From Hartmannibacter diazotrophicus (lineage in GTDB: Bacteria; Pseudomonadota; Alphaproteobacteria; Rhizobiales; Pleomorphomonadaceae), in the NCBI RefSeq assembly GCF_900231165.1, contig NZ_LT960614.1:1486550-1550549 (forward strand): 64,000 nt of DNA, given 5' to 3'. The notes below the pieces were generated by a model. That model saw nothing but the letters and a program-made list of their open reading frames with translations. It ran no database searches and was not told where the DNA came from. Below, piece by piece: positions 31,959 to 43,222 of this stretch. Made by a program: the position numbers and the translations under genes. Position 1 is the first letter of the stretch. Each line of letters opens with the position of its first letter.

Positions 31959-32773
31959 GCGATATGGCCGAGATTCATCCGACGGCGATCGTTGCTGAAA
32001 GTGCTGTGCTGGGCAAAGGGGTCCGGATCGGTCCTTTCTCGACGGTCGGGCCGAATGTGACGCTTGAGGACGGCGTCGAACTTGTGTCCCATGCCATCGT
32101 CGACGGGCACACGCATATCGGCGCCCGAACGCGCCTGTTCCCCTTTGCGTCGGCCGGTCTTGCGCCGCAGGACCTGAAGTACAAGGGTGAGCCGAGCCGC
32201 CTTGTTGTCGGGTCGGACACGGTCGTCCGCGAACATGCCACGCTGCATCTCGGCACCGAGGGTGGCGGCATGGAGACACGTGTTGGCAACCGCTGCCTGC
32301 TGATGGTCGGTGTCCACATCGCCCATGACTGCAAGGTCGGCGACAACGTGATCCTTGCCAACAATGCGACCCTGGCCGGGCACGTCGAGATCGGCGACCA
32401 CGTCATCCTTGGCGGCCTCAGTGCGGTCCATCAGTGGGTGCGCATCGGCGACCATGCCTTTGTTGGCGGCATGAGCGGCGTGACCGCCGATCTCATCCCC
32501 TTCGGCATGCTGACGGGCAACCGCGGCCGCCTCAACGGCCTCAATCTCGTCGGCCTTCGGCGGGCGGGCTATCCGCGCGAGGACATCCATACCCTGCGTG
32601 CGGCCTATCGCTTCCTCTTTGCGGGCAACGACCCGCTGAAGGCGCGCATCGAGCGTCTTGAGGCCGAATACGCCGGCACGGGCCTCGTCGACCGCCTCAT
32701 CGCCTTCTTGAAGGCCGGCAGCGACCGCGAAATCTCCACGCCTCTTGCCGCAGGAGAAGGCCCCGAGGAATGA
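31955..32773 (+). CDS. lpxA: UDP-N-acetylglucosamine acyltransferase
   Basis: First step of lipid A synthesis. The protein has 272 residues, with an N-terminal left-handed beta helix of hexapeptide repeats and a C-terminal helical domain (about 190-255). The active-site His is in [14 protein letters not shown] and the conserved [18 protein letters not shown] stretch is complete. The GTG start at 31955 overlaps the fabZ stop (GTGA), and the lpxI start overlaps its stop (ATGA). Confidence 0.97.
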   Translation: MSDMAEIHPTAIVAESAVLGKGVRIGPFSTVGPNVTLEDGVELVSHAIVDGHTHIGARTRLFPFASAGLAPQDLKYKGEPSRLVVGSDTVVREHATLHLGTEGGGMETRVGNRCLLMVGVHIAHDCKVGDNVILANNATLAGHVEIGDHVILGGLSAVHQWVRIGDHAFVGGMSGVTADLIPFGMLTGNRGRLNGLNLVGLRRAGYPREDIHTLRAAYRFLFAGNDPLKARIERLEAEYAGTGLVDRLIAFLKAGSDREISTPLAAGEGPEE

Positions 32774-33618
32774 CCGTGCCGCGGCTTGCAATCCTCGCCG
32801 GCGGTGGGGCCTTGCCGATCGCCGTCGCCGACGGCGCTCTCGCGGAAGGCCGTGAGGTTGTCGTCTTCGGCATCGATGGCGAGGCCAGCGACGAGATCGC
32901 CCGCTTTCGCCACCACACCATCCGCTGGGGCGAGATCGGCAAGCTGCTCGATCTTCTGAAGCGCGAGGAGATCGGCGAGATGGTCTTCTGCGGCTCCGTC
33001 ACGCGTCCGGACTTCTCCTCGATCCGACTGGACTTCGGGGCCATCGTGCATCTGCCGCGGATCCTCGCCATGATGGTCGGCGGCGACGACACGGTGCTTC
33101 AGCGCGTTATCACCTTCTTTGAGGAACGGGGCATCCGCATCGTTGGCGCGCATCAGGTCGCGTCCGGCCTTGTCGCGCGGCCGGGCGTCCTTGGCCGAAT
33201 CCTGCCGCAGCGCCGCCATGACGAGGACATCGCCTGCGCCTTCGAGGCGGTCGATCTGCTCGGTCGGCTCGATATCGGTCAGGCAGCGGTGGCCGTCGGC
33301 GGCCGCGTCGTCGGCGTCGAGGGTGTGGAAGGCACGGATCGTCTGGTCCGGCGCATCATTGAGATGCGCCAGATCGGCCGCCTGCGCTGGAAGGGCAGGG
33401 AGGGCGTGCTCGTCAAGGCCGCCAAGGTGCAGCAGGACCTGCGCGTCGACATGCCGGTCATCGGTCCGGCGACGATCGAGGTGGTCTCGCAGGCCGATCT
33501 TGCCGGCATTGCCATCGAGGCGGGGCGCGTGCTGATCCTGGAGCGCGAGGCGACCATCGACATGGCCGACAAGGCCGGGATTTTCCTTGTCGCGCGCCAG
33601 CGGAAGATCGATCCATGA
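32770..33618 (+). CDS. lpxI: UDP-2,3-diacylglucosamine diphosphatase LpxI
   Basis: Hydrolyses UDP-2,3-diacylglucosamine to lipid X; the alphaproteobacterial replacement for LpxH (formerly DUF1009). The 282 residues begin RLAILAGGGALPIAVAD, the standard start of this family, and keep the VGVEGVEGTDRLVRR and ADKAGIFLVA motifs. ATGA overlaps on both sides couple it to lpxA and lpxB. No LpxH-type phosphoesterase is seen nearby. Confidence 0.95.
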   Translation: MTVPRLAILAGGGALPIAVADGALAEGREVVVFGIDGEASDEIARFRHHTIRWGEIGKLLDLLKREEIGEMVFCGSVTRPDFSSIRLDFGAIVHLPRILAMMVGGDDTVLQRVITFFEERGIRIVGAHQVASGLVARPGVLGRILPQRRHDEDIACAFEAVDLLGRLDIGQAAVAVGGRVVGVEGVEGTDRLVRRIIEMRQIGRLRWKGREGVLVKAAKVQQDLRVDMPVIGPATIEVVSQADLAGIAIEAGRVLILEREATIDMADKAGIFLVARQRKIDP

Positions 33619-34895
33619 CCGGGGCCGCGACCAGCGGCGGCGAGGAAGTCCGCTCGCCTGATGCCCCGATGCCTGCCGACGCCGCGCGGCCGCTGCGTGT
33701 CTTTCTGGTGATCGGCGAGGAATCTGGCGATGCGCTCGGGGCCGAACTCGCCGGCGCTCTCCAGCGGCAGCTCGGCGGCGCGGTGGAATTCTCCGGTCTT
33801 GCCGGCCCTCGTCTCCAGCGCCTCGGCGTCAGGAGCCTCTTTCCCCTGTCCGAAATCGCGGTCATGGGGCTGAGCGCTGTCCTCGCGCGCTTGCCGACCA
33901 TCATCCGCCGGGTCCACGAGACGGTCGCCGCTGCCATTGCTGCCAAGCCGGACGTGGTCGTCATCATCGACAGCCCGGACTTCACCCACGCCGTCGCCAA
34001 GCGCATCCGGCGCCAGCAGCCGGGCATTCCGATCGTCGGCTATGTCAGCCCCAGCGTGTGGGCGTGGCGGCCGAGCCGGGCGCGCAAGATGGCGGTCTAT
34101 GTCGACCATCTGCTGGCGATCCTGCCCTTCGAGCCCGAAGTCCATCGCCGCCTTGGCGGGCCGCCCTGCACCTATGTGGGCCATCCGCTGTCGCGCAAGA
34201 TGGAGTTGCTGCGCGAGACGGCGACTGAGGCGGGGACCGATGCCAAGGGCGATCACCTGCCGGTCCTTCTGGTCCTGCCCGGCAGCCGGCGCAGCGAGGT
34301 TTCCCGGCTGATGCAGCCCTTCGGTGAAGCCTTGTCGCTGCTCGCCGCCAAGGGCGTTGCCTTCCGGGCCCTGCTGCCTGCCGTCGACCATCTGGAGGGC
34401 GAGATCGCTGAGGCTATCGAAGCATGGCCGGTCAAGCCGGAGATGGTGCGCGGGGAGGAGGCCAAATACGCGGCCTTCCGGTCGGCCGATGCGGCGCTTG
34501 CGGCCTCCGGGACCGTGACGCTGGAACTCGGGCTCGCCGGCGTGCCGATGCTCGTCTGCTACAAGCTCGACTGGTTCTACCGGCGTTTCAGGGATCTGAC
34601 CAAGGTCTTCCCCGGCCTTGTCCAGGCGACGTCGATGGTGCTCGTCAACATTATCCTCGGTCGCAACGTCGTCCCGGAATTTCTCGATGACGAGGTCAAC
34701 GGTCCGGCGCTCGCCAAGCGCCTTGAAAAGCTGCTCGATCCGGCAAGCCCGGAGCGCCGGGAGCAGGTCGGCCAATTTGAGCGCCTGCGCGAGGAAATGG
34801 CGCTGCCGGACGGTGCACACCCGAGCGATCTTGCCGCCGGCATCGTCATTGACGTGGCAAGGTCAGGCCGCCGGAGCGAACTCTCCGCGACCTGA
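33615..34895 (+). CDS. lpxB: Lipid-A-disaccharide synthase
   Basis: Glycosyltransferase that joins lipid X and UDP-diacylglucosamine to form the lipid A disaccharide at the inner membrane. It has 426 residues, about 30 more than usual because of a polar N-terminal stretch before LRVFLVIGEESGDALG. The GT-B motifs PSVWAWRPSRARKM, VGHPL, LLVLPGSRRSEVSR and ASGTVTLELGLAGVPM are all visible. It ends the lpxD-fabZ-lpxA-lpxI-lpxB operon and converges with the symporter gene, 15 bases away. Confidence 0.96.
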   Translation: MTGAATSGGEEVRSPDAPMPADAARPLRVFLVIGEESGDALGAELAGALQRQLGGAVEFSGLAGPRLQRLGVRSLFPLSEIAVMGLSAVLARLPTIIRRVHETVAAAIAAKPDVVVIIDSPDFTHAVAKRIRRQQPGIPIVGYVSPSVWAWRPSRARKMAVYVDHLLAILPFEPEVHRRLGGPPCTYVGHPLSRKMELLRETATEAGTDAKGDHLPVLLVLPGSRRSEVSRLMQPFGEALSLLAAKGVAFRALLPAVDHLEGEIAEAIEAWPVKPEMVRGEEAKYAAFRSADAALAASGTVTLELGLAGVPMLVCYKLDWFYRRFRDLTKVFPGLVQATSMVLVNIILGRNVVPEFLDDEVNGPALAKRLEKLLDPASPERREQVGQFERLREEMALPDGAHPSDLAAGIVIDVARSGRRSELSAT

Positions 34896-34910
34896 CCCCT
34901 TCCGGCGCCT

Positions 34911-36341
34911 TCAGGCCTGCTTCACGTCCGCCCAGGCGGTGCGGTCGATGTCGAGATCCGAATAGGCGTCGACATCGAAGACCGGATGCTCCACGCCCGC
35001 CTTGAGCTGCTTGCGATAGTCGCTGAGCAGCCGCAGGCCGACCGGGAACAGCATGGTGAGGGCCAGCAGGTTGACGATGGCAAGCACGCCCATCATCGGA
35101 TCGGAGAAGAAGAACACCGACGTCGCTCCGGGAGCGACCGCTCCGATGAAGACGAGTACCATGACGAGTCCGCGCAGGATGTGAACGGCGATCGGATGCT
35201 TTGTCAGCACGGTCATCGCGTTCTCGCCGAGATAGTAGTTGTAGATGATCGACGAGAAGGCGAAGAGCAGGATGGCAACCGTCAGGTAGTATTGCGCCCA
35301 TTCGCCCACATGCGAGACCAGCGACTGCTGCGTCAGGGCAACGCCGTTGATGTCGGTCACGCCTGGCTGGTAGACGTCGCCGAGAAGGATGATGAAGGCG
35401 GTGCAGGAGCAGATCAGGATCGTGTCGATGAAGACCGACAGCGACTGCACGATGCCCTGGCTGATCGGATGCCGCACCCAGGCGACGGCCGCGACATTGG
35501 GCGCCGAGCCGAGGCCTGCCTCATTGGAGAAGAGGCCGCGGCGCAGACCCTGCGCGATCGCCGCCCCCATGCCGCCGCTGACGGCCTCCTGCAAGCCGAA
35601 CGCATTGGTGACGATCGACCAGAGGACGCCCGGCAGGCTCGGAAGGTTGATCAGGATGATGAGCAGCGCCATCGCGATATAGCCGATGGCCATGACCGGC
35701 ACGACGATGTCGGCGGCCTTCGCGATACGGTTGATGCCGCCATAGACGACGAAGCCGGTGACGACGGCGAGAAAGATGCCGGTCCAGAGGCGGTCGATCC
35801 CGAGGCTGTCCTGGGCGGCGCCCGCGACCGTGTTGCCCTGGAAGGCATTGAAGCCAAGCCCGAAGGCGGCGATCAGGCAGACGGCGTAGAGCACGGCCAG
35901 CCAGCGGAACTGCGGTCCGAGGCCATGGATGATGTAGCGGGCTGGGCCGCCGCGATAGGTGCCGTCGCCGTTGGATTCCTTGTAGAGCTGGGCAAGCGAG
36001 CATTCGAACAGGCTCGTTGCCATGCCGACGAGGGCGATGGCCCACATCCAGAAGACCGCTCCCGGCCCGCCGAGCGTGATTGCCACGGCGACGCCGGCGA
36101 TGTTGCCGCCGCCGACGCGGCCGCCGACGCTGACGAGCAGCGCCTCGCGGGAACTGATATGGCCGGTGACTTCGTCACCCGGCTGCGGAAAGAGGACGCG
36201 GAACATGCGTCCGAAGAACTCGAACTGCACCAGCCCGGAAATCAGCGTGAAGAAGATGCCGAGGACGACGAGAAACGGGATCAGCGACCATCCCCATGTC
36301 AGATCCCCGATCGCGTTGAAGATTTGTTCCAGAAACGCCAT
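34911..36341 (-). CDS. Alanine/glycine:cation symporter family protein
   Basis: Sodium- or proton-coupled amino acid importer of the AGCS family, 476 residues and about 11 membrane helices. Family motifs include VGGRVGGGNIAGVAVAI near residue 75 and GLFSNEAGLGSAPNVAAVA near residue 270. The ATG at 36341 is chosen because AGAGGAGG precedes it by 7 bases. It stands alone, convergent with lpxB; the gltA gene on the same strand ends 282 bases upstream. Alanine or glycine as substrate is a family inference. Confidence 0.93.
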   Translation of the reverse strand: MAFLEQIFNAIGDLTWGWSLIPFLVVLGIFFTLISGLVQFEFFGRMFRVLFPQPGDEVTGHISSREALLVSVGGRVGGGNIAGVAVAITLGGPGAVFWMWAIALVGMATSLFECSLAQLYKESNGDGTYRGGPARYIIHGLGPQFRWLAVLYAVCLIAAFGLGFNAFQGNTVAGAAQDSLGIDRLWTGIFLAVVTGFVVYGGINRIAKAADIVVPVMAIGYIAMALLIILINLPSLPGVLWSIVTNAFGLQEAVSGGMGAAIAQGLRRGLFSNEAGLGSAPNVAAVAWVRHPISQGIVQSLSVFIDTILICSCTAFIILLGDVYQPGVTDINGVALTQQSLVSHVGEWAQYYLTVAILLFAFSSIIYNYYLGENAMTVLTKHPIAVHILRGLVMVLVFIGAVAPGATSVFFFSDPMMGVLAIVNLLALTMLFPVGLRLLSDYRKQLKAGVEHPVFDVDAYSDLDIDRTAWADVKQA

Positions 36342-36565
36342 TTCACGCCTCCTCTGATCTGTCACGGCCGAGAGTGACCATGCAGGTACAACTACCTATG
36401 GAATAAGACCATGGAGACTGGAGGCTGGCCAGCGACGATCGTCGCGCGGCGGAACATTTCTGTCCGCCTGCATCAATTTTGATCTGGATGTTCCGCAGAG
36501 GGCATGCTGCGCCTGACTTTTGTGCCGGCGAACCGCATCGCAATGGCATGCGGCGTTCAAACGGA

Positions 36566-36590
36566 AACGGCGGCCCATTGGGCCGCCGTT
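36566..36590 (-). terminator. Hairpin after gltA
   Basis: An 11-bp perfect inverted repeat, AACGGCGGCCC (36566-36576) with 36580-36590 and a 3-base loop, stands 34 bases beyond the gltA stop. On the minus strand only three T follow the stem, so the terminator is moderate. Confidence 0.7.
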
Positions 36591-36623
36591 CTCAATTGTC
36601 GGTGAAGGAACGAACCGTGCCGG

Positions 36624-37916
36624 TCAGCTACGGTCTTCCATCTGGATATACTCGCGCTGCGGCGAACCGGTGTAGAGCTGACGCGGACGGCCGATGCGCT
36701 GGCCCGGATCCTCGATCATTTCCTTCCACTGGGCAATCCAGCCGACCGTGCGGGCGACCGCGAAGAGCACGGTGAACATGGACTTCGGGAAGCCCAGGGC
36801 GCGCAGCGTGATGCCGGAGTAGAAGTCGATGTTCGGGTAAAGCTTGCGCTCGATGAAATACTCGTCCGAAAGGGCGATCTTTTCGAGTTCCAGCGCGACC
36901 GCGAGCAGCGGGTCGTTGGACATGCCGAGCTGGCCCAGAACCTCGTGCGTCGTCTTCTGCATGATGCGCGCGCGCGGGTCGTAGTTCTTGTAGACGCGGT
37001 GGCCGAAGCCCATCAGACGGAACGGATCGTTCTTGTCCTTGGCTTTCGCGACATATTCGGGGATGCGCTCCGGCGTGCCGATTTCCTGCAGCATGTTGAG
37101 CGCCGCCTCGTTGGCGCCGCCGTGGGCAGGGCCCCAGAGGCAGGCGATGCCGGCCGCGATGCAGGCAAACGGGTTGGCGCCCGACGAGCCGGCAAGACGC
37201 ACCGTCGAGGTCGAGGCGTTCTGCTCATGGTCGGCGTGCAGGATGAAGATCCGGTCCATCGCCTTGGCGTAGATCGGGTTCGGCTTGAACTCCTCGCAGG
37301 GCACGGAGAAGCACATCTTCAGGAAGTTGGCCGAATAGTCCATCGCGTTGTCGGGATAGACGAAAGGCTGGCCGATCGAATATTTGTAGGCCATCGCGGC
37401 GATCGTCGGCATCTTGGCGATCATGCGCAGCGAGGCGACCATCCGCTGATACGGGTCGGAGATGTCCGTGCTGTCGTGATAGAAGGCCGAGAGCGCACCC
37501 ACCGTGCCCGTCATGACGGCCATCGGGTGGGCGTCGCGGCGGAAGCCGGAGAAGAAGCGGTTCATCTGCTCGTGCAGCATCGTGTGCCGCGTGACGCGAT
37601 AGTCGAAGTCCGCCTTCTCGGCTGCCGTCGGCAGTTCGCCATAAAGCAGCAGGTAGCAGGTCTCCAGGAAATCGCCGTGCTCGGCAAGCTGCTCGATGGG
37701 GTAGCCGCGGTAGAGCAGAACGCCCTGGTCGCCATCGATATAGGTGATCTGCGACTCGCAGGAGGCTGTCGAGGTAAAGCCAGGGTCGAAGGTGAACTGC
37801 CCCGTTTGTGCGTAGAGCTTTGAAATATCGATGACGCTCGGGCCGATCGTGCCGGTCTTGATCGGCATGTCGTGGCTTTCGCCACCGGTCGTCAGGGAGG
37901 CCTTGGTTTCGCTCAT
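36624..37916 (-). CDS. gltA: Citrate synthase
   Basis: Condenses oxaloacetate and acetyl-CoA to enter the TCA cycle. It has 430 residues, the length of the hexameric type II bacterial enzymes. The catalytic residues fit [26 protein letters not shown] and an Asp in PNIDFYSGI. The start at 37916 is preceded by TAGGAGGT, a full-length match to the anti-Shine-Dalgarno end of 16S rRNA, 7 bases away, in keeping with a strongly translated gene. Confidence 0.98.
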   Translation of the reverse strand: MSETKASLTTGGESHDMPIKTGTIGPSVIDISKLYAQTGQFTFDPGFTSTASCESQITYIDGDQGVLLYRGYPIEQLAEHGDFLETCYLLLYGELPTAAEKADFDYRVTRHTMLHEQMNRFFSGFRRDAHPMAVMTGTVGALSAFYHDSTDISDPYQRMVASLRMIAKMPTIAAMAYKYSIGQPFVYPDNAMDYSANFLKMCFSVPCEEFKPNPIYAKAMDRIFILHADHEQNASTSTVRLAGSSGANPFACIAAGIACLWGPAHGGANEAALNMLQEIGTPERIPEYVAKAKDKNDPFRLMGFGHRVYKNYDPRARIMQKTTHEVLGQLGMSNDPLLAVALELEKIALSDEYFIERKLYPNIDFYSGITLRALGFPKSMFTVLFAVARTVGWIAQWKEMIEDPGQRIGRPRQLYTGSPQREYIQMEDRS

Positions 37917-38164
37917 CGGGTCGAACCTCCTAGCAGGCTATTTTTTGCGGGAGACCGCAGTCCCGGCGGCATCGCGAGGGGAAGACCCGGTGCCGTATTC
38001 AAGAGCCGGAACGCACGCGGTCTTGAGACCTCCACTTGCGTATCGGAAAATGTGCATTGCGGCAAGTCACCGCGCCGGAGGCCTTTGGTACAAAAGTCTG
38101 ATACGCGCCGTCTTGTGCGAAAGCTTAGTCATCACAACGATTTGAGGCCAAGCTGCGGAAGTGA

Positions 38165-38190
38165 CCTCCGGCCGGCTGACTGGCCGGAGG
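38165..38190. terminator. Hairpin after gltX
   Basis: CCTCCGGCC (38165-38173) pairs perfectly with 38182-38190 around an 8-base loop, 10 bases beyond the gltX stop on the minus strand. No T run follows. It probably separates gltX from gltA. The rest of 37917-38200 should hold the gltA promoter but I could not define it. Confidence 0.5.
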
Positions 38191-38200
38191 CGTCGCAATG

Positions 38201-39619
38201 TCATGCCGCATCGCGAAGACGGCCGACCGCCTCGTCCTGTCCAAGGACCGCAAGGACGTCGAAGATGCCGGGCGATGTGGTCCGCCCCGTCAGTGCGGCC
38301 CTGAGCGGCTGGGCGACCTTGCCAAGCTTCAGGCCCTCCTGTTCGGCATAGGTGCGTACGATCGCTTCCGTCGAGGCGGCCGACCAGTCGCCAAGCCCGG
38401 AAAACTGCTCGGCAAGCGCGCCGACGACGGCCTTGCCCGCGGGGTCGAGCAGGGCGGAGGCCTTCTCGTCGATGGCGATGGGCCGCTGGGCGAAGAGGAA
38501 GTTGGCGCCGTCCACGAGTTCGACGAGCGTCTTCGCGCGTTCCTTGAGACCGGCCATCGCCTGCAGCAGCTTGAATTTCATCTCCGGATCGAGCCGCGCC
38601 AGCAGGTCCGGCCCGCCTTCGATCTCCGGCAGCATCCGCTCGATTTGGGCGAGCAGCTCGCCGTCCGGCGTCTGGCGCATGTAGACGCCGTTGAGGTTCT
38701 CCAGCTTGGCAAAGTCGAAGCGAGAAGGGGAGCGGCCGATGCCGGAAAGATCGAAGAGCTCGATCATCTCGTCCGTGGAGAGGACTTCCGCGTCGCCATG
38801 GCCCCAGCCGAGCCGCACCAGATAGTTGCGCAGCGCCGCCGGCAGGTAGCCCATCGCCCGGTAGGCCTCGACGCCCAGCGCGCCGTGGCGCTTGGAAAGC
38901 TTGGCTCCGTCCGGCCCGTGGATCAGCGGGATGTGCGACATGACCGGGAAATCCCAGCCAAGGGCATCGTAGATGATCTTCTGGCGCGCGGCGTTGGTCA
39001 GGTGGTCGTCGCCGCGGATGACATGCGTGACGCCCATGTCGTGGTCGTCGACGACGACCGCATGCATGTAGGTCGGGTTGCCGTCCGAGCGCAGCAGGAT
39101 GAAATCGTCCAGGTCCTTGTTGGGAAAGTTCACCTGGCCCTGGACCTGATCATCGATCGTGGTCTCGCCCTCGTGCGGCGCCTTGATGCGGATCGCGGGT
39201 TTCACACCGGCCGGAGCCTCGGACGGATCGCGATCGCGCCAGGTGCTATCGTAGCGCGGCGGACGTCCCTCGGCACGCGCCTTCTCGCGCATGACCTCCA
39301 GATCGGCGGGCGTGCAGTAGCAGTAATAGGCCTTGCCCTTGGCGACCAGTTCCTCCGCCACCGAGCGGTGACGGTCGGCGCGCTCATACTGCGAGATCGG
39401 GCTGCCGTCCCAGTCGATGCCGAGCCATTCGAGCCCGTCGATGATGGCATCGACCGCCGCCTGCGTGGAGCGCGTCCGGTCCGTGTCCTCGATGCGCAGC
39501 AGCATCCGTCCGCCCCTGGCTTTCGCGTAGAGCCAGTTGAAGAGTGCGGTGCGCGCGCCGCCGATATGCAGGAAGCCGGTCGGGGAGGGTGCAAATCGCG
39601 TGACGACGACGTCGGACAT
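38201..39619 (-). CDS. gltX: Glutamyl-tRNA synthetase
   Basis: Class I synthetase charging tRNA-Glu, 472 residues. The HIGH motif is LHIGG in [24 protein letters not shown] (about residues 6-29) and the KMSKS-type motif is KLSKRHG. The ATG at 39619 begins [15 protein letters not shown], the family start; open sequence continues 62 codons upstream but into the comEC promoter region. The ribosome-binding site is weak. It is divergent from comEC. Confidence 0.96.
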   Translation of the reverse strand: MSDVVVTRFAPSPTGFLHIGGARTALFNWLYAKARGGRMLLRIEDTDRTRSTQAAVDAIIDGLEWLGIDWDGSPISQYERADRHRSVAEELVAKGKAYYCYCTPADLEVMREKARAEGRPPRYDSTWRDRDPSEAPAGVKPAIRIKAPHEGETTIDDQVQGQVNFPNKDLDDFILLRSDGNPTYMHAVVVDDHDMGVTHVIRGDDHLTNAARQKIIYDALGWDFPVMSHIPLIHGPDGAKLSKRHGALGVEAYRAMGYLPAALRNYLVRLGWGHGDAEVLSTDEMIELFDLSGIGRSPSRFDFAKLENLNGVYMRQTPDGELLAQIERMLPEIEGGPDLLARLDPEMKFKLLQAMAGLKERAKTLVELVDGANFLFAQRPIAIDEKASALLDPAGKAVVGALAEQFSGLGDWSAASTEAIVRTYAEQEGLKLGKVAQPLRAALTGRTTSPGIFDVLAVLGQDEAVGRLRDAA

Positions 39620-39847
39620 GGAGATGGTCTCTGAATATACGTGCATGCTTGACGGATCGGCGACCGGAGGTCGAAATGGCCCGTGGACGTAGGTCCTGTC
39701 ACGGGATTGTCGCTTCGACGGGCGGGGCCGGGCTCGGAAAATTGGACGACGCTCTAGCACAGCTTGGTGAGGACGGCAAAACCGGAAAACCGGCATCTGC
39801 AACAAAGGCGGACGCGCGTGCCAGACGACGGATTTCCTGCCGGACGA

Positions 39848-42196
39848 ATGCTGCGGAACAGGCGGATGGGCCGACTGCCACTCGGCCGGTTTTCCGTCGG
39901 ATATGCAAGGCCCGTTGTCAGCCTGCTGTCAGGGTGGTGGCGGGACGTCGAGGCGGACCGGGCCGACGGGCGGGGGATCCTGTGGCTGCCGGTCATGGCC
40001 GGGGCTGGAAGCGCGACCTATTTCCTTCTGCCCGGAGAGCCCGGCACAACGATCCTCGTCGCCGCGGGTCTCGCTTTCGTATCGGCAGTCGTTCTCGCGT
40101 GGTGGCGAGCCGGCGGTCTTTTTCTCATGCTTGCCATGGCGTTCGCCGGCTTTCTGATCGCCAAGGCACAGACGGAGCTTCACCGCGCCCCGGCCCTTGA
40201 GGCAGAGCGGACAAGGACGGTGGAGGCCGTCGTCGAAAGGGTCGAGGTCCGCCAGAACGGGCGAGGGCGCCTCACCCTGCGGCCAACCAGCATCTCAAGG
40301 GTTCGCCCCGACGAAATGCCGGCCCGCATTCAGCTCAGCGGGCGCCTGCCCGGCGAAGGCCTCTGGCCGGGCGACAAGGTCCGCCTGCTCGCGCGCCTTT
40401 CCCCGCCGTCGGGTCCTGTCGTTCCAGGTGGCTACGACTTCGCCCGCGTCGCCTATTTCGACGGGATCGGCGGGACGGGTTTTGCCCTTGGCGCCATCGA
40501 ACGAACGGCACCGGCAGGTCCGGTTTCGCTCTGGCGGGACCCGATGCTCGGTCTGGAACGCTTCCGCCAGACAATTGGCTCCTCGATCCGGAGCGAACTG
40601 CCGGGCAATGCCGGGGCCGTCGCCGCGGCGCTCATCGTCGGCGATCGCGGCGCCATCGATCCCGAGGCTTCCGAGGCCATGCGCATCTCCGGACTTGCCC
40701 ATGTGCTTGCGATTTCCGGGCTCCACATGGGGCTGGTCACCGCCGTTCTCTATGGCGTGGCCCGGGCGCTTCTGGCGGCGGTGCCCTTTCTGGCCCTCAA
40801 CTGGCCGGTCAAGCAGATCGCGGCCGTGCTGGGGCTTGCCGGTGCTCTCGGCTACCTCGCCGTCTCCGGCATGAATGTCCCGACCCAGCGCGCGGCCATC
40901 ATGACCACATTCGTGTTGCTGGCCGTCATCCTCGGCCGCTCGGCCATCAGCCTGCGTCTCGTTGCCGTGGCGGCCCTTGCGGTCCTGCTGACGACACCGG
41001 CCGCGGCGCTCGACCCTGGCGCCCAGATGTCCTTCGCCGCCGTCACGGCGCTGATCGCGACCTATGAATGGTGGTCGAACTACCGCCGGTCCAGGCCCGG
41101 ACAGGGGCTCGCGTCGGGACCGTTCGGTCTGCCGGCACGCGCAGTCAGGCTGCTGGCGGCCATGGCCGCGACATCGCTGATCGCCGGACTGGCGACCGCG
41201 CCGGTGGCCGTATGGCACTTCGATCGCCTCGCCCCGTTCGGCCTTGCCGCCAATCTCCTGGCGATGCCGCTAGTGACCTTTCTGATCATGCCGGCGGCTG
41301 TCGCCGTTGCCGTCCTGATGCCCCTTGGCCTGGAGGGGCCGGCGCTTGCGGTGATGGGGTGGGGCATCGACCGCATGCTCGACATTGCCCGCCTTGTCGC
41401 GGACTGGACGCCCCACGGCGGTGTCGTCGCACATCCCCCGCTTGCCGCGATCCTGCTGATGGTGGCCGGTGGCCTGTGGGTGGCACTTTTTTCGCGGCGC
41501 ATCCGTTGGCTCGGCGTCCTTCCGATCGCTGCCGGGCTCCTCGTCCTGCCGGTGGGGCGGCCACCCTCGCTGCTCGTGACGGCGGATGGGCGAGGCGCCC
41601 TTGTCGTGACGGCGGACGGAACGCCGAGGGGGCTTGGCCGCGTGACGAGTTTCACCATGGAAAGCTGGCTGCGCCACATGGGCCTTGATTGGTCCGCCCG
41701 GGATTGGCGGCTGAAGGAGAATGTCGCCTGCGATGACAAGGCCTGCGTTCTGACGCGAACCGCGCTTCTCGCCGGTCGGCAGCATCCGACCGCGGATGAG
41801 GATCGAAAGGCTCTGTCGTCCGGCGAAGATGGGGCATGGCTCTCCGCCGCCCCGCCCGAAAGGGAAACGCCGAGGCCCGCTCAGCATTCCGGCCGGCAAG
41901 GAACCGACGGTCCGGACGGATCGAGGAAGGGGGGGGCGAACCACATCACCCTTGTCACCGATCCTCGGGCCTTTGCCGAGGAGTGCACCCGAGCCGGTCT
42001 TGTCATCACGCCGTTGGCGGCGCCCCGCTGGTGCGGTGAAAGCGCTCTTGTCATCGACGCAGGTCAGATCGCGGGCAAGGGCGCGACAACCTATCGATGG
42101 CAGGACGCCGGCAATGGACGCTGGCGTCTGGACATGGAAGCGCAGTCACTGCCCCGAGGTCCACGTCCGTGGACCGCCTCGCTGACCGGCGAGTAG
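39848..42196 (+). CDS. comEC: ComEC/Rec2 family membrane protein
   Basis: Related to the inner-membrane DNA channel of natural transformation. About 782 residues: an N-terminal DUF4131-like part with two helices and an OB-like domain (to about residue 230), then a membrane Competence domain with the conserved [16 protein letters not shown] and [12 protein letters not shown] motifs. The C-terminal 200 residues lack the metal-binding HxHxDH of the beta-lactamase domain in Bacillus ComEC, as is common in this bacterial order. The frame is open from a TTG at 39764; the ATG at 39848 gives the usual N-terminus. Whether the cell is transformable is unknown. Confidence 0.9.
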   Translation: MLRNRRMGRLPLGRFSVGYARPVVSLLSGWWRDVEADRADGRGILWLPVMAGAGSATYFLLPGEPGTTILVAAGLAFVSAVVLAWWRAGGLFLMLAMAFAGFLIAKAQTELHRAPALEAERTRTVEAVVERVEVRQNGRGRLTLRPTSISRVRPDEMPARIQLSGRLPGEGLWPGDKVRLLARLSPPSGPVVPGGYDFARVAYFDGIGGTGFALGAIERTAPAGPVSLWRDPMLGLERFRQTIGSSIRSELPGNAGAVAAALIVGDRGAIDPEASEAMRISGLAHVLAISGLHMGLVTAVLYGVARALLAAVPFLALNWPVKQIAAVLGLAGALGYLAVSGMNVPTQRAAIMTTFVLLAVILGRSAISLRLVAVAALAVLLTTPAAALDPGAQMSFAAVTALIATYEWWSNYRRSRPGQGLASGPFGLPARAVRLLAAMAATSLIAGLATAPVAVWHFDRLAPFGLAANLLAMPLVTFLIMPAAVAVAVLMPLGLEGPALAVMGWGIDRMLDIARLVADWTPHGGVVAHPPLAAILLMVAGGLWVALFSRRIRWLGVLPIAAGLLVLPVGRPPSLLVTADGRGALVVTADGTPRGLGRVTSFTMESWLRHMGLDWSARDWRLKENVACDDKACVLTRTALLAGRQHPTADEDRKALSSGEDGAWLSAAPPERETPRPAQHSGRQGTDGPDGSRKGGANHITLVTDPRAFAEECTRAGLVITPLAAPRWCGESALVIDAGQIAGKGATTYRWQDAGNGRWRLDMEAQSLPRGPRPWTASLTGE

Positions 42197-42260
42197 CCCG
42201 AGCTTCACCCGCCGGACCATGCGCGCGAAACGCCCGGCAAATGCAGGCGGCTGCCCGGGA

Positions 42261-42971
42261 TCAGTAGCGCCTGAGCAGCGCGACCAGCTTGCCCTGAACC
42301 TGCACCCGGTCCGGGCCGAAGATCCGTGTCTCATAGGCGGGATTGGCGGCCTCAAGGGCAATGGACGCGCCACGCTTGCGCAGCCGCTTGAGCGTTGCTT
42401 CCTCGTCGTCGACGAGGGCAACGACGATGTCGCCGGAGTCGGCGGTATTGCCCTTGCGAATGACAACCGTATCGCCGTCGAGAATGCCGGCCTCGATCAT
42501 GGAATCGCCGCGAACCTCAAGCGCAAAATGTTCGCCGTGCGAGAGCAGGTCGACCGGAATCTGAACCGTGTGCGAATGGTTCTGGATCGCGGAAATCGGC
42601 ACGCCAGCAGCAATCCGCCCCATCACCGGAACGGCGAGGGAATCGGACGGCTCGGGAACGGCGACTGGCGCAGCAGCAGGGCGCGGCTTGCCCCGGTCGC
42701 CTTCGATGACATTGGGAGAAAAGCCGCGCGAGCGGCTGGCAAGGCCGGGCCCGACCGAATCCGGAAGCTTGATGACTTCCAAGGCGCGTGCCCGGTTGGG
42801 CAGGCGGCGGATGAACCCGCGTTCCTCAAGGGCCGTGATCAGACGGTGAATGCCGGACTTGGAACGCAGATCCAATGCTTCCTTCATCTCGTCGAAGGAC
42901 GGCGGCACGCCGCTTTCCTTCAGGCGCTCGTGGATGAACATGAGCAGCTCGTGCTGCTTGCGTGTCAGCAT
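42261..42971 (-). CDS. lexA: LexA repressor
   Basis: SOS repressor and self-cleaving protease, 236 residues. The winged helix-turn-helix is at 1-65, a linker runs to about 115, and the S24 peptidase domain follows with cleavage between Ala122 and Gly123 ([10 protein letters not shown]), catalytic Ser157 (RGDSMIEAG) and Lys195 (ATLKRL). DNA damage, via RecA, triggers its cleavage. The start [17 protein letters not shown] is standard. It converges with comEC. Its promoter is far upstream at 43194-43222, with a LexA box, so it represses itself. Confidence 0.97.
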   Translation of the reverse strand: MLTRKQHELLMFIHERLKESGVPPSFDEMKEALDLRSKSGIHRLITALEERGFIRRLPNRARALEVIKLPDSVGPGLASRSRGFSPNVIEGDRGKPRPAAAPVAVPEPSDSLAVPVMGRIAAGVPISAIQNHSHTVQIPVDLLSHGEHFALEVRGDSMIEAGILDGDTVVIRKGNTADSGDIVVALVDDEEATLKRLRKRGASIALEAANPAYETRIFGPDRVQVQGKLVALLRRY

Positions 42972-43193
42972 TATCTGTCGCCCCTTCCGGCCCGAGATCG
43001 GCCGTTCGTTTCAAACGCCCGAATTCATGGCCTTTATCGCCGAAAAGTCCTTGTCAATCGATGAACTCGCCTGCCGGTGGCACAATCAGCCAAAGAACAG
43101 TTGCAGCGATTCCCCGGGCAAGCACCCCCACTGAACATCCGAACTTACGAATGTCCGACAGCCAAGGATCTGATTCGGTACAAATCACGAACA

Positions 43194-43222
43194 AACATAG
43201 CTGTTCTGGCTGTGTTCTGCAA
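43194..43222 (-). promoter_or_regulatory. lexA promoter with LexA box
   Basis: On the minus strand a -35 TTGCAG (43217-43222) and a -10 TATGTT (43194-43199) stand 17 bases apart. The LexA box GAAC-ACAGCCA-GAAC (43203-43217; GTTC-N7-GTTC on the plus strand) fills the spacer. An imperfect second box, GTAC-N7-GAAC on the plus strand, covers 43178-43192. The message would have a leader of about 215 bases before the lexA ATG, which is long; a nearer promoter could also exist (TTGACA at about 43050 on the minus strand). Confidence 0.7.

Noticed and set aside
36342-36480. Possible glycine riboswitch before the AGCS symporter
   Set aside because: The region has a short AGGTA-GTTG-TACCT hairpin but not the conserved aptamer core I would expect.
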